Part shown: piece by piece, positions 12,741 to 23,410 of the stretch
How positions within the stretch are numbered: the first letter of the stretch is position 1
How the letters are laid out: each line of letters starts with the position of its first letter
NCBI GenBank assembly: GCA_036924285.1
Contig: JAYKYS010000005.1
Span: 26,138,001-26,202,000, forward strand
DNA length: 64,000 nt
DNA from: Asterella californica
Taxonomy: Eukaryota > Streptophyta > Marchantiopsida > Marchantiales > Aytoniaceae
Reading direction: 5' to 3'
The notes under the pieces: generated by a model
What the model was told of the DNA's origin: nothing
Database searches by the model: none
What the model saw: the letters and a program-made list of their open reading frames with translations, nothing else
Translations under genes and position numbers: made by a program

Positions 12741-13084
12741 TTACAAGGGCAAAGCTAGATGTACAAGAAGAGAACGTCATAATCATGGATCAATGAGGCT
12801 TGGATCAACCACATCCATTGATCATCAAAGAGAGACCCAAGGAGCCAAACCATGCTGCTCGTAGGTTCCAACGAGCTAAGGTGACATTTCAGATCTACAC
12901 AGCCAGACAATTTGAAAAGTATATCAAGTCTATTGATGAAGCTTGGATTACAGTGATGTCTAAATCTAAGGTGGAGACGGATGAAGAAGACAGTGTTGCT
13001 ATTCTTCTCATACATCCCGATATGCAAATATTGATTGAGAAATATTCTCGCATAATGACGGATCAGTTGTCATCATGACTTCCT

Positions 13085-14575
13085 CCAAGCTATTAATCTG
13101 GTCCTTGGAGCTACACCTGTTGTAGTGCCATCAAGACGAATGTCGTTTGATGAGCTAATCGACCTAAAGATTCAATTGAAAGAGTTGGTAGTTTAAGGTA
13201 TCTTACGACCTAGTATATCATCTTATGCGGCTCTAAGTGACGGAGTTGCTTTGACTATTGAATAAAAAATATATTTTTTGCGTGTTTGTTAAACTTGTGA
13301 ACTATATTCTTGGGCAGGCCGAAGGACTTTCAAGAAAAAACTCTTAATGAACTGGGTTTTATAATTTGATTCAAGTTTCACCAGGAAAAACGAGATTTGA
13401 ACCCGCAACTTCTAGCTTGATAGACCAGTGCTATAAACCACTAAGCTATTCCCCCAAAAGTCTAGTGTTGTTTGTGGTCAAGAAAGATGATGATATCCGC
13501 ATGTGTGCAGACTACCATATTTTTAATAAGGTTACTGTCAAGAACAAGTATTCTCTTCCTCTCATGGATGAAACCATCGATCGGTTGATCACAAGAATGT
13601 ACTTCACTAAGTTGAATCTGCGTTCTTGATATCACCAAATCCGGATCAAAGAAGAAGATGAAAAAAAGACAGTAGTCAAGACGAGATATGACTTGTTTGA
13701 ATATATAGTGTTGTGCTTTGGATTATCCAATGCACCTGGTACTTTTTGCAGGTGATGAATGAGATCTTCAAAGATCTTTTGGATGAGAGTGTTATCATGT
13801 ACTTGGACGATATTATCGTCTTCTCATCCACTTGAGATCAGCATCTAGTAGATGTTGAAATAATGTTTAGGCGCATAGAAGAACACCAATTGTATCTCAA
13901 GAAGAACAAGTATTCTTTTGGATAAGAAAGTGTGGTGTTTCTAAGATGTTTGATTGATGTGCAAGACATTCATCCTAACTAGACCAAGATTTGAGTCATT
14001 TGTAAGAAGAGATATGAGAGTGTTCATGAGCTCATATATTTTCTTGGTTTAATCACATAGTTTTGACGCTTTGATTATCAATTTGCACATAAGATCGCAC
14101 TTTTGTTTGGCTTATTGCGCAAGATGTCCAAGGCTATTTGAAACTCATAAGCTGAAAGAGCGTTCCAAAGGTTGAAACAAGCACTAACAAAAAGTCCGTT
14201 CTAACTATTCCAAAGACGAGAGAACCTTTCAAGGTTCACACAGATGCTTCTCAATGAGCCATTGGAAGAGTGTTGATGCAAGAAAAGCATCCAGTAGCTT
14301 ACGAAAGTCAAAAGTTTTTAGAAATTGAGGCAAAATGGACTGCTCATGATCAAGAGATGTTTGCGGTTGTTCATTGTCTAAAACATTGAGAATATTATTT
14401 CTTTCCAAGCAAAGTCACTGTTGTGACAAACTGCGGGGATAATACATACTTTCAGAGTAAACTTCATTTGTCACATAAACAACAAAGATGACAAGTGAAA
14501 CTTGCACGTTTTGATATCGAATGACAGTATCAAAAGAAGAAGAAAAATATTTCAACAGATGTGCTAAGTAGACGT
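13085..14575 (+). pseudogene. Gypsy reverse transcriptase and RNase H, interrupted
   Basis: RT begins with a VVPSRRMSFDEL-like segment near 13120, then LRPSISSYAA, and is cut by an insertion at about 13236-13460. It resumes at LVLFVVKKDDDIRMCADY. The polymerase motif YLDD is intact at 13800-13811. A frameshift lies near 13755. RNase H follows with VHTDASQ near 14240 and AKWTAHDQEMFAVVHCL near 14330, so the Asp and Glu landmarks are present. Stops include one in TDASQ-stop-AIG, where Trp TGG has probably become TGA. It cannot be translated as it stands. Confidence 0.8.
13236..13460 (-). mobile_element. tRNA-derived SINE inserted in Gypsy RT
   Basis: Removing this segment joins SSYAA directly to LVLFVVKKDD, restoring RT continuity. 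On the minus strand it starts with a tRNA-like head. The A box TAGCTTAGTGGTTTATAGC lies at 13423-13446 and the B box GGGTTCAAATCT at 13392-13404, at the spacing of an internal Pol III promoter. The body then runs to an AT-rich tail near 13235-13280. Candidate target-site duplications are TCTAAGTG (13232-13239) and TCTAGTG (13461-13467). The anticodon stem does not pair well, so it is not a working tRNA. A tRNA pseudogene is the alternative, but the extra 130 bp of body and the flanking repeats favour a SINE. Confidence 0.7.
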
Positions 14576-14689
14576 GTCCATGAGTTAACAACTCATGACA
14601 CTAGTGAAGAGCTCTTGGATTGAGTCCAGACAGACATTACAAACAATCGTCAAGCTCAACGTTGGACAAGTCAACAAGAAAGAGATCCA

Positions 14690-15880
14690 TTGATATGTAA
14701 TCTCTCATTTCGCAATGACCTTTGATTTTATAAGCAAAACAATGTGTATGTTCCAGTTGGATCGCTAAAGACACTAGTCATGCTAGAATGTCATGATTGT
14801 GAACTAGTTGGACATGGAAGACATAATAGAACGTTGCAACAAGTTAAAGAGCAATTCTATTGGCCGTCCATGTTAGAAGATGTAGTCAAGTACATGTAGA
14901 CTTGCTTGACATGTCATCAACAACGAAATGAGCGAAGGAGACCTCCAAGATTGTTGAGACTTTTGTCAATACAAGATAGACATTGAGAGAACATAAGCAT
15001 AGACTTATGTATTTATTTGTCTGAATTAAGAAATTTTGATGCTTTGTTATTTGTCATAGATCGTTTTAGCCAGCAAGCTCACTTCATCCCTTGTAAGGAA
15101 ACAGTGACTTCAAGAGGTGTCGCTGAACTACTCATACAATATGTTTTAGATATCATGAGATGCTTACAGACATCATTTTAGACTTGGACATAAAGTTTGT
15201 GATTGAGTTCTAGAAAGGTTTGTTTCGAAAACTCAGAACTGTTTTCAAATTCAGTTTCTCTTATCATCTTGAAATTGATGGTTAAACAAAAAGACGATAC
15301 AGATAGTTGAGCAAAGGTTGAGAAACTATATCATGCGAGATCAAGATGATTGGAGCGAGCACTTGGACTTGGTAGAGTTTACATATAACAATACCAACCA
15401 TTCGAGCATAATATTTAAACTATTTGAGGTGGTTTATCTTGGCTATCATGCACCTTAGACTCCTATAGCTCTAGCTACCAAGAGACATGAAAACACAAGA
15501 ATATCAAATCAAGATCTTTCAGATCTAGAGACTTTCATACGCATTCAAGGTATTGTGTTTCAAGAGGCAAAGAAACATATGGATAAGTACAACAACGATA
15601 TGCCAAATCTGCAAACCGTGATAGACAAGACATATAATTCGAAGAAGAGCAAAGAGTTTGGTTACGAACCAAAAATTTCAGAATCCCAGCGGGGGTGGAC
15701 TTAGCCAAGAAGCTTCTTCCAAAGCTGACCAGATCATTCATTCATATATATTTTTAAAAATGATAGTCCGCAGTGATCTCTTCCAACTAAGCGATGGATT
15801 GAATCAAGTCACAAGAATCATGCCAAAGGTCTTTCAAGGACACTAGAACATAGTAGATCTGGTCAATCTGTTCGTCTAAA
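14690..15880 (+). pseudogene. Gypsy integrase remnant
   Basis: The zinc-binding HHCC domain is readable near 14790-14930: ECHDCELVGHGRHNRTL, then QFYWPSMLEDVV, then CLTCHQQRNE. The core begins with SIDLCIYLSE, holding the first catalytic Asp, and LLFVIDRFSQQAHFIPC. Later segments include HLDLVEFTYNNTNHSS, typical of the end of Gypsy integrases, near 15360-15400. The second Asp region near 15180 is badly decayed. Several stops are present. A C-terminal tail is suggested to about 16150 but I cannot place a chromodomain. Confidence 0.75.
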
Positions 15881-16143
15881 AGTGGAGTTGTGGTACGCTG
15901 ATTATTTATGCATGTCGGATGTCAATTAGGTTTAGGTTGAAGCTACTTGGTGTATCATAGTAAGGAGGTGGATAAGAAGAAATTGATGAATTCATCACTT
16001 AAAAACTACAGTTCTGTCTCATCCAAAAGCTTCAAAAGAATAATCTATAATAGAACACAGTTCAAAATTGAACAAGAGGTACAAGCTCTTAGAGAGCTTG
16101 ATCTTACCCTAGATGGGGTGGTATTTTTTAAGTTGGAAGAATG

Positions 16144-16608
16144 TGTTATATAACAATGATTGCAAGTACTGCAATTCAATGGAAGAATTGCATTTTGTTG
16201 GTTGGGACGGTTGTAACATTGTTTATTATTATTAATGGACAGTGATTAGACAAATCTACATAACGACTACAAGTTTCACTCGATTACAGTCTTGACAATG
16301 AGAATCGACAACTCTTTCAATTTCCCTCTTAGACACGTATTTGACTTCGAGGTATTGCACGCGTCGATATCGAAACCCTAAATTTTCATGAGGACAGAAC
16401 AACAAAACATCCACTTTCTGCGATCTCAACCTCCATCGAGCTTTTAGCTTGACCTACAGCAGTCCAAGGAGATAAGAAGATATATTGGTCCTCCATCTAA
16501 CCTCCACTCAGATCTTAGCTTTAGATAAACAGATAAGAAGATATAAGAGATATGAAAGTATCTCCTCCACTTCACGGAGATACGGAGATATAACTACAAT
16601 AACTAACA
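16144..16608 (+). repeat. candidate 3' LTR of the Gypsy element
   Basis: It starts with TGTTATATAACA and ends with AACTAACA, giving TG...CA ends and a TGTTA/TAACA terminal inverted repeat. It directly follows the pol tail and a G-rich stretch (GATGGGGTGG near 16114) that could be the polypurine tract. I could not find its partner upstream, so the boundaries rest on the terminal motif alone. Confidence 0.4.
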
Positions 16609-16609
16609 G

Positions 16610-17770
16610 TTAATTGGCGCTGAGGAAAAATCATTTGGTTCAATAAAAAAAATACAGGATTGAGCCAATTTAATCATTTTAAACTCCTAAAAAAATAAAG
16701 AATGTGGATTTAATTTAACATGTGTAAACAATTATCAATGCTCGCTCTTACCTTCTTAATCTTTTTTTACGAGGTCACCATAAAAGAATGAACCTTTAAA
16801 CAAAGTGTTTTGAGATTGGGAGACAAGGCAAAGACTTGAAGAGACTATATAGCCTGGGGTTGCGAATCCCAATTGAGCTTTTTGCTGATATTCATTCAGA
16901 ACTGCAAGAGAAGAAGTTTGGTGGTGAGATATATACTGTACAAGAAATAAAAAAGATGATGTGCAAGATGGAGACATAGATGAGACTACATGAGAATAAC
17001 ATGTGGATAAATAATTACCAGCTAAGAGTATCAAAAGAGTTCTAGTGATGATCAAACAATTAATTTGATATTTAATTTATTGAGTGGAAAATTTAATATG
17101 TTTAGAGGGATGATAAGTTTTCTGGAGAAATTCTAGTTCTGGAGTGAAATTCTCACCGGAGAGTTTTAGAACAGAGAAGATTGTCGGTCCAAGAGTTCTT
17201 CGTGATCTTGTCAACAAGCAAACGTCGTATAATGTATATGAGTCCATGATTTCATATGATTCTATGATAAGTAAGTCTGGATTTGTGTCAAAGCTGAATT
17301 GAAAACATCTGGTGTGGTGTTGGTCCTATTTTGTGTAATTATTTGGATTTTCTACTTCCCAACATCCATTTTTCGAGTTTCAGAGTCTTGGCTGTTGTTC
17401 CACAGTAATCATTGCGTTTCGACTTCTTACTAGTAGCGAGAGTGTTACCCAAACTTTGTCCAACCCATGTCCATAACTGTTTCTATTGTTTTCTGAAATT
17501 TGAAATTAGGACTCGAGACCTGTTGAAGACTAGTCAGTTATTCTAAACCCGTCTGACGGTTATTAAATCTCATGTGCTTATTAGCAAAAAGTTGACGAAC
17601 TGGATCTGGAAAAAATATGAAGTATACAAATCCTCAGAGAGGTTCACGTTCGGCGACTAATTGAAAAAGACAAAGAATTCTCAAAGAGAAATGCGATCTA
17701 ATGTGACAATGAGAAGTAGAAGGTATATTTCATCTTTGCAGTATATTGCTATGCGTTAGCGCATAGCTTA
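16610..17770. other. non-coding sequence between Gypsy and Helitron remnants
   Basis: It is AT-rich with no persuasive coding frame. The minus-strand frame at 16756-17055 is hydrophobic and serine-rich and looks like chance. I identified no repeats or RNA genes. Confidence 0.45.
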
Positions 17771-17779
17771 CTATCAGTT

Positions 17780-18240
17780 TTTAAGATTCTCGAAATCTTG
17801 AAAAATAAGACTTTTTTTCCACTTTTGGATCGATCACGATCGTGGGGTAACGTTAAAGAAGAATCGATTAAGGAACGAACGCGACACAGAACGGACGCGA
17901 CAAGCTTTGAATATACTTTCGAGCACAAGAGCAGAGTAGTTATTTCGTGCGCTTGCGGCTGCACCGAGAGAAGAGAAGATGAAACCAAGAGCAGGTGCGT
18001 TTGATTCTATTTTTGCTGTGTGTGTTGACGGAGGCGTGCTTTGCTTAAGTGTGTATGTCCTTTTTTTGGTGAATGCGTGGATTATTGGTCGGCTTCGGTT
18101 CCGCTCTTTAGTTGTTTTTTCCAGTGATTTTTTTGCGTAGTGACCTTTCTCTTCAGTTGCTCTGCGTGTTCCTCGCACAACACAGTCAAGTTGGAAAAAG
18201 CTAGCTGCCTCGATCTTGGGTTGCGACTATCAAGACGAGG
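17780..18240 (+). other. GC-richer island, possible captured gene 5' fragment
   Basis: This segment differs in composition from its AT-rich surroundings. It has the look of a plant gene start: a purine-rich leader, then ATGAAACCAAGAGCAG followed at once by the good splice donor GTGCGT near 17997, then T-rich intron-like sequence. No downstream exon is recognisable. It lies just 5' of the Helitron helicase remnant, and Helitrons often carry gene fragments. It could equally be an unrelated promoter fragment. Confidence 0.3.
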
Positions 18241-18244
18241 AAGA

Positions 18245-19390
18245 AATGATCAGAATCAGATGCACTTGCCAAACAGTTTGGCACGGAACTCTCAACTGTA
18301 ATGATTATGCTGATTCAAACCGTGCATTTGATCGATAGATCATAGTGAGCTCTTGGATCCGTCTTTGTGACAAGAACTAGATATATATATACCAGATAAC
18401 ATAAGATCACTAGAACATAATTTATGGTTCAACAAGCATTTGCACGAACTATCCACAGATCGCAAGGATTGATAATGCATCAGGTAGCTTTCAGTCCTAA
18501 GCACATAAATCGACACGGATTGACATACACTGCATTATCTAGAGTGAAAGATCCTAAGCACTTTAATATATTACAATTGATCGAGCATTGTCATAAAGTT
18601 GTAGACAGCAGAGTCACTCTCGAAATAGAACGATTGAAACTAAAATCAGCGTGACAATTCCACATCCATGATCTTCAGATGAATATCTCATCTTCCACTT
18701 ACATTCTCATACAATTTATAAACACAAGATCATTAATAAAACATCACCTTGATGTTCGAGCAGATCATAATTTATAACTATCTGATATTTCGTGCTTCAA
18801 TGAGACACTTATACAAAATCATACTTCTGTTATGCATTTCATAGACATCGAACGCTTTTAATATATACATATACACACAAGTCGAGGTTTGCTACTAACA
18901 TATCGAAACACAATGCAACTCTCGGCGCATAATATTTTTAGAACTCATAACATGGAAATAATTTTTGCAGATTTTAACATTCTAACTCGTCGTGCAATTC
19001 ACATCATAGTTGTATACAAATCTCCTCGTATGCATGTCGATGAGTTTTTGATCAATTTTACTACTATTATTCAAAACATACCTAAGAGATTTCAATACCG
19101 ATCTGCTTAAAATTGATGATCATCAAACTACATCTTTCACATCTTTCATGACTTCATTCAACTTTTTTCCAACTTTCACAAAACCAACCACGAAATACGA
19201 ATCAAATCTAGATCAAATATGGACTAACGTTCTCCAATACGAAAATCTCTCTTCATCATGCTTATTGGACATATCATGATCTTATTTTTATTCTCTATAA
19301 AAAACCATCACATGTTAATATGTTCTCATTTACGTGAAAAACAAATTCAATCTTTTTTTCTTCGTGTATTCATCAATCGAGCTATACGAG
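18245..19390 (+). mobile_element. Helitron/Helentron remnant: helicase tail plus endonuclease
   Basis: The frame at 18424-18654 carries QQAFARTIHRSQGL and HGLTYTALSRVKDPK, the last conserved motifs (V and VI) of the PIF1-type helicase in Helitron proteins. About 230 bp later, 18889-19110 carries MEIIFADFNIL and IIVVYKSPRMHVDEFL. After a frameshift comes NLDQIWTNVL near 19210. These resemble an AP-type endonuclease/exonuclease/phosphatase domain. A helicase followed by such an endonuclease is the layout described for Helentrons. The replication-initiator part and most of the helicase are missing, and stops occur at 18652, 19108 and about 19278. I did not identify termini. Confidence 0.6.
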
Positions 19391-19399
19391 TGATGTTCA

Positions 19400-20600
19400 T
19401 GACCATATATTTCAGATTCTAGAGATTTTCAAAACTTGCAAAACAAGGTACTCCTTTTTATGATTTTTGAAAAATAATATTGTTTATATAAATTGTAAAT
19501 CATCATCATGTCATGAGCTATTGACTTTGCAAATTTCTTAAATGTATGCATCCACAACTGTTAAATACAATATAAACATGCTCATTTTAACATCTATAAT
19601 ATTTCAAATGTTTTGTTTCGCAGTTACGATTCATCATTGCTCTCAAGACGATCTCAAGATTCAAATCATTCTATACATTTCTTGCATATTTTATATATTA
19701 TCGATACTCCAATGTACATAATCTTCACAACATCTCTCACAATCTTCATTATATATTTTCTCATTTCAAAAATAATCATATTTTATTATATTCTCATGTA
19801 GCTAAACAAATTAGTTTATTTATTTTCTTAATACGCTCATTATTCTAATCATTTAATACAAATTTATATGCATCGAGTTAAAGCTAATTTTAACAATTAT
19901 GACATCATATACTTCTTTATATTTTTTACAATAATTACATCATACACCAACTGAAAACTAGCACAATGTTATTTATGTATTTTTCCTAACTTTCATAAAT
20001 TTCGAAATGTATGTTATAACACAGTCTGAAATTATCTTTCCTAACCTCCACAATATTCTAAATGTTCTTTTCTGCAATTGTAACTTATCACTATCTTTGA
20101 ATCTGTCCAAAGACTCATTAACTTCTACATTTTCATACATTTGAAGATTCTTATGATCACTATCCTTAAAATGATCCGAAGCTTCACAAGTATATATTTG
20201 CATAAATGATGAAGACATGTTACTATCACCGTATGAAGACATGTTGAAAGATGCCTGTTGTGAGTTACATAAATTTATAAACTATTTTTTTCATCATTTC
20301 TTCAACATTCATCCACATCTCTAGAATTACACTTTCATATACATAACTTTTTAAGACTCGTGAGATGAGATGGATTTCATTTTTAACATTCACCTTTATA
20401 GATTTCATCTTCTAGGATTGTGAGGTCTTGCAAACGCATAACCCTTGCAATTCCATTACATGCGTAGAGACTTGTTTCAATTTTATAACATAATAATAAA
20501 ATATTAGAGAAGGAAAAATATATGTAACGATGTGATGATGAGTCCTCTCAATTTAGAGCCAGACATGACCATATGCACCAAACATATGGTCATGTCTCAA
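19400..20600. other. very AT-rich stretch, no gene seen
   Basis: It has long A/T runs with short frames only. The minus-strand frame at 19973-20242 contains two similar peptides (DHFKDSDHKNLQMYENVE and DRFKDSDKLQLQKRT), which reflect a small internal DNA duplication rather than a known domain. Confidence 0.45.
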
Positions 20601-20639
20601 CTCCACCTTTTGTAGCCTATTTTAACTCATTCTCCGCAA

Positions 20640-23410
20640 ATTTAGATATTTATCAGACGATCTGCTGGAGGAAGTCGTAGACTGTGTGTCAATTTATGTG
20701 ACCTTCTTCTGCTTCGGCTAACGAAGATAAAGCGAAAACTGTAGGGGGGAAAGAGAGCTTAGATTGGAAAGGAAAGCAGCACTTATGATTCACTATTCCG
20801 ACCAATCCTGGGAAACTGAGACACGACACGCCGCTCTTGTGGACTCTCTCTTCGTCGTGGTCTGAAACGATTTTCCAGGAATATATCTGTACTTAACAAT
20901 CCGTTATCCGACCCGCAAACTCAGCACCCTTCCTCAGCGTCGTCGCGAATCTGCCAGATCTTGACAACGAAACCTTTCCATGCCTGGGACGTCCTGGCAA
21001 CTCCTATTGGCAAAACTGTATTCCAGTCCTAGGGGATCTGCGCGACGAGCTCGGACAACAGTCCAGCCAGATCCAGTGCAAGTGACCGGATGGGAGGAGA
21101 GGGTTGATGTGAAATAACTGGTTACGTCGGTTCCTCTCTCGTATCTACGAAGGGAAACCGACGAGTGACAAACTCAAGAGTCGCCTTTTGCCCTGATTTC
21201 GCAGTTTTGAATAGAGACATCCTACAAGATACGTTCTTGCATACCACAAGTCGGCGGTGGGGCCCATTACCTAAGCGGACTTAGCGTGTTGCCTATGTGG
21301 AAGAAAGAGTCCTTGATGCTAAACTTGATCCTACGGGCTAAGATGACGGTTGTGGGATACTTTCATCGCGTGGAAAAAGAGTTAGTTACTGTAGTCGAGT
21401 CCTGCCGAAGTCACGGTTCCCGCTCAGACGCGTGGCTCGCTGAGACGGGCCGACAGTGTGACAAAGCGATGTTGGCGACGGCAAGTTGCCGGTTGAGGCC
21501 AATAGCGCCGGTAGTGTTGCCTCACAGCGTGGCCAGCTGGTTCGGTGTGGCTCTGTAGGCCAAGTGCTTCCAGAGGAGCGTCTTCTCTTGGGCCCTGACT
21601 GGAGAAACGAGAAACGAGAGAGAGAGACGAGAATAAAACCAATTGAAACCAGGGAGCTCAGTCGCACGAGCGGAAGTCGAGGTAGAGTCAGCGATCGAGA
21701 GAAAGGGGGAGAATGAGAGGGTCGACAATTTTGTTGATCCTTGCGAAACTTTCTCATTCTTCCTGAGGCTGATTGCGATCTTACTCTCTCGTCTTGTCGA
21801 TCGCATCCTCCCTGGCGGCTTTTGGAGCGCCGGACAATGACGCACGCATGGAGGAGTATGTTTTCAGCATAGCGACGATGTTATGTGTAGATAGAGATTT
21901 GGATCGTTCGAGTTTGCTTGATTTGGTTGTTTGTGGAATCTGGTATTTTTTCCATTGTAGCTAATTTGTCCGTTTCGCCAAAAATCGCCGCTGTATTCAA
22001 CCACGTTTTAAGGCCGGGTTTGGTGCTGAGTATTGATCCATATTGTTGGTTGGTAGCTCTTGTCCGGAGACAGTACTGTCGTGGAGCTAATTGCCCTGGT
22101 CCTAAACTCAAGGGGACTGCGTACAGAAAAATTGAATCTGCTTGAGGGTGATCCTTTCAGCTGACATACTTCCCTGCAACATTTGAGGCTTGGTTTTTAT
22201 CCGAGGAATATATCACTGTCCGCAAGATTGGGCCTTAGCTTTAGATAATGTAGCCCTCAGTTTTTCTGGCTATATATTGGTCCGGAGTTCCCGTGCGAAG
22301 TTTCTGGTGGCTACACCCGGCGGCCAGTCCCTCAGTTTGTGAAATTCTTCCTCGCAGTGTGGGTGTAAATCAGTTGAGATTCCGTGGTAGTCGAGGTATT
22401 GATGTACACTTTCACCGCCGAAGACACCACTTCTTCCTCTGTCTACTGGCCCTTTTGCCTCTCTATGCCATTGTAAAGCTGTTATAGGCCCAAAAGGAAT
22501 TAAAGCAGGCGTAGAAAAGGTTGCAGCGACTTACATTCTCCGTATCGTCCTCCCACCGCTGAGCAGCAATTCACAAGTCTGCCAGGTGTTCTTAATAGGT
22601 GAGCGCCAGGAACGCTTTTACATGAACGTAACCACGTACCGCTAGGTGCAAGGCAAGGGTACACCAGAGGAACAACGTGAGTCTTGTATGACAACGACTC
22701 CGTCATCTCGTCCACAGGACGAGCAGTGGTAGTTGTTACGGTTGTCATAAACTGGACACCTTCTTGACATAGGTCTTTAGAATTCGGTCGTTCTAACAGT
22801 GCTCAGATCCGGTGACTTCAGTTACTCATTCAGCTGGTGTGCTAATCATACACTAGTGTCTGTGCAAGGTTTCCTTAGTGTTGTTCATCCGATCTCTCGT
22901 AGTGACTGTCCTGGTTGGGATGTGGATTTCCTATAACATGGATAATCTAGAGTTTCGTCAGTAGTTGTTGTTACTTTGACTGTAATCACTGAGCTGCTAC
23001 GTATTCAATCTCGCACCGACAAAACCACATCTGACGTTGATGGTTTCTACAGGAAACCCGAGCTCCTCTTCATGAATCTGCATTGCTACTTTTGGGAACC
23101 GGGGGAGGAGGAGGATGATACCTTTAATTCAAATCATGGGTGAGGGGCCCAGATACTTATCACAGAAAAGGGGTCACAAAGGCAACAGAAGATAGTAATA
23201 TGGACGCCTGATGGCCTGGTTATGCAGCAGCGCCGTGTATTTCCCGACCGGTTTGAAAGGTGACCACAGATTCTGGAGTTTTTCACAAGGTCTTCTTCTG
23301 GACAGCGCTCCTCGTGAAGTTTGATACGCTTCGGAAGTACAGGAAAGAGGATCGTGGAGCTGGTTATAGATTTGGAGTGGCCAGAATTCTTCACTCCTCC
23401 AGTACAGAAA
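20640..23410 (+). promoter_or_regulatory. GC-richer upstream region and probable 5' UTR of GC1-like gene
   Basis: Composition changes sharply from the AT-rich left side. A GAGA-type purine tract at about 21600-21640 (GAGAAACGAGAAACGAGAGA) looks like a plant 5' leader or promoter element. Overlapping frames on both strands at 21386-21845 do not resemble proteins. Candidate leader introns may lie between here and the first coding exon, but I cannot fix a transcription start. No TATA box is convincing. Confidence 0.35.

Larger units (their letters stand above)
11676..16608 (+). mobile_element. degenerate Ty3/Gypsy retrotransposon
   Basis: In plus-strand order this element holds a gag remnant, a defective zinc knuckle, an aspartic protease, reverse transcriptase, RNase H, integrase and a candidate 3' LTR. 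Integrase after RNase H is the Ty3/Gypsy order. Many in-frame stops and several frameshifts make it non-functional. A tRNA-derived SINE splits the RT. The 5' boundary is uncertain because I found no 5' LTR matching the candidate 3' LTR. Confidence 0.85.

Noticed and set aside
16609..16630. TTGGCGCTGAGG-like sequence after the candidate LTR, resembling a primer binding site
   Set aside because: A primer site should follow a 5' LTR on the coding strand; here it follows the 3' end of the element. It could mark another element, but no gag follows.
21386..21845. Several overlapping frames of 65-123 codons on both strands upstream of the GC1-like gene
   Set aside because: They overlap in many frames, have Arg/Ser-rich low-complexity composition and come from a GC- and GA-rich leader-like stretch. 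None resembles a protein family.
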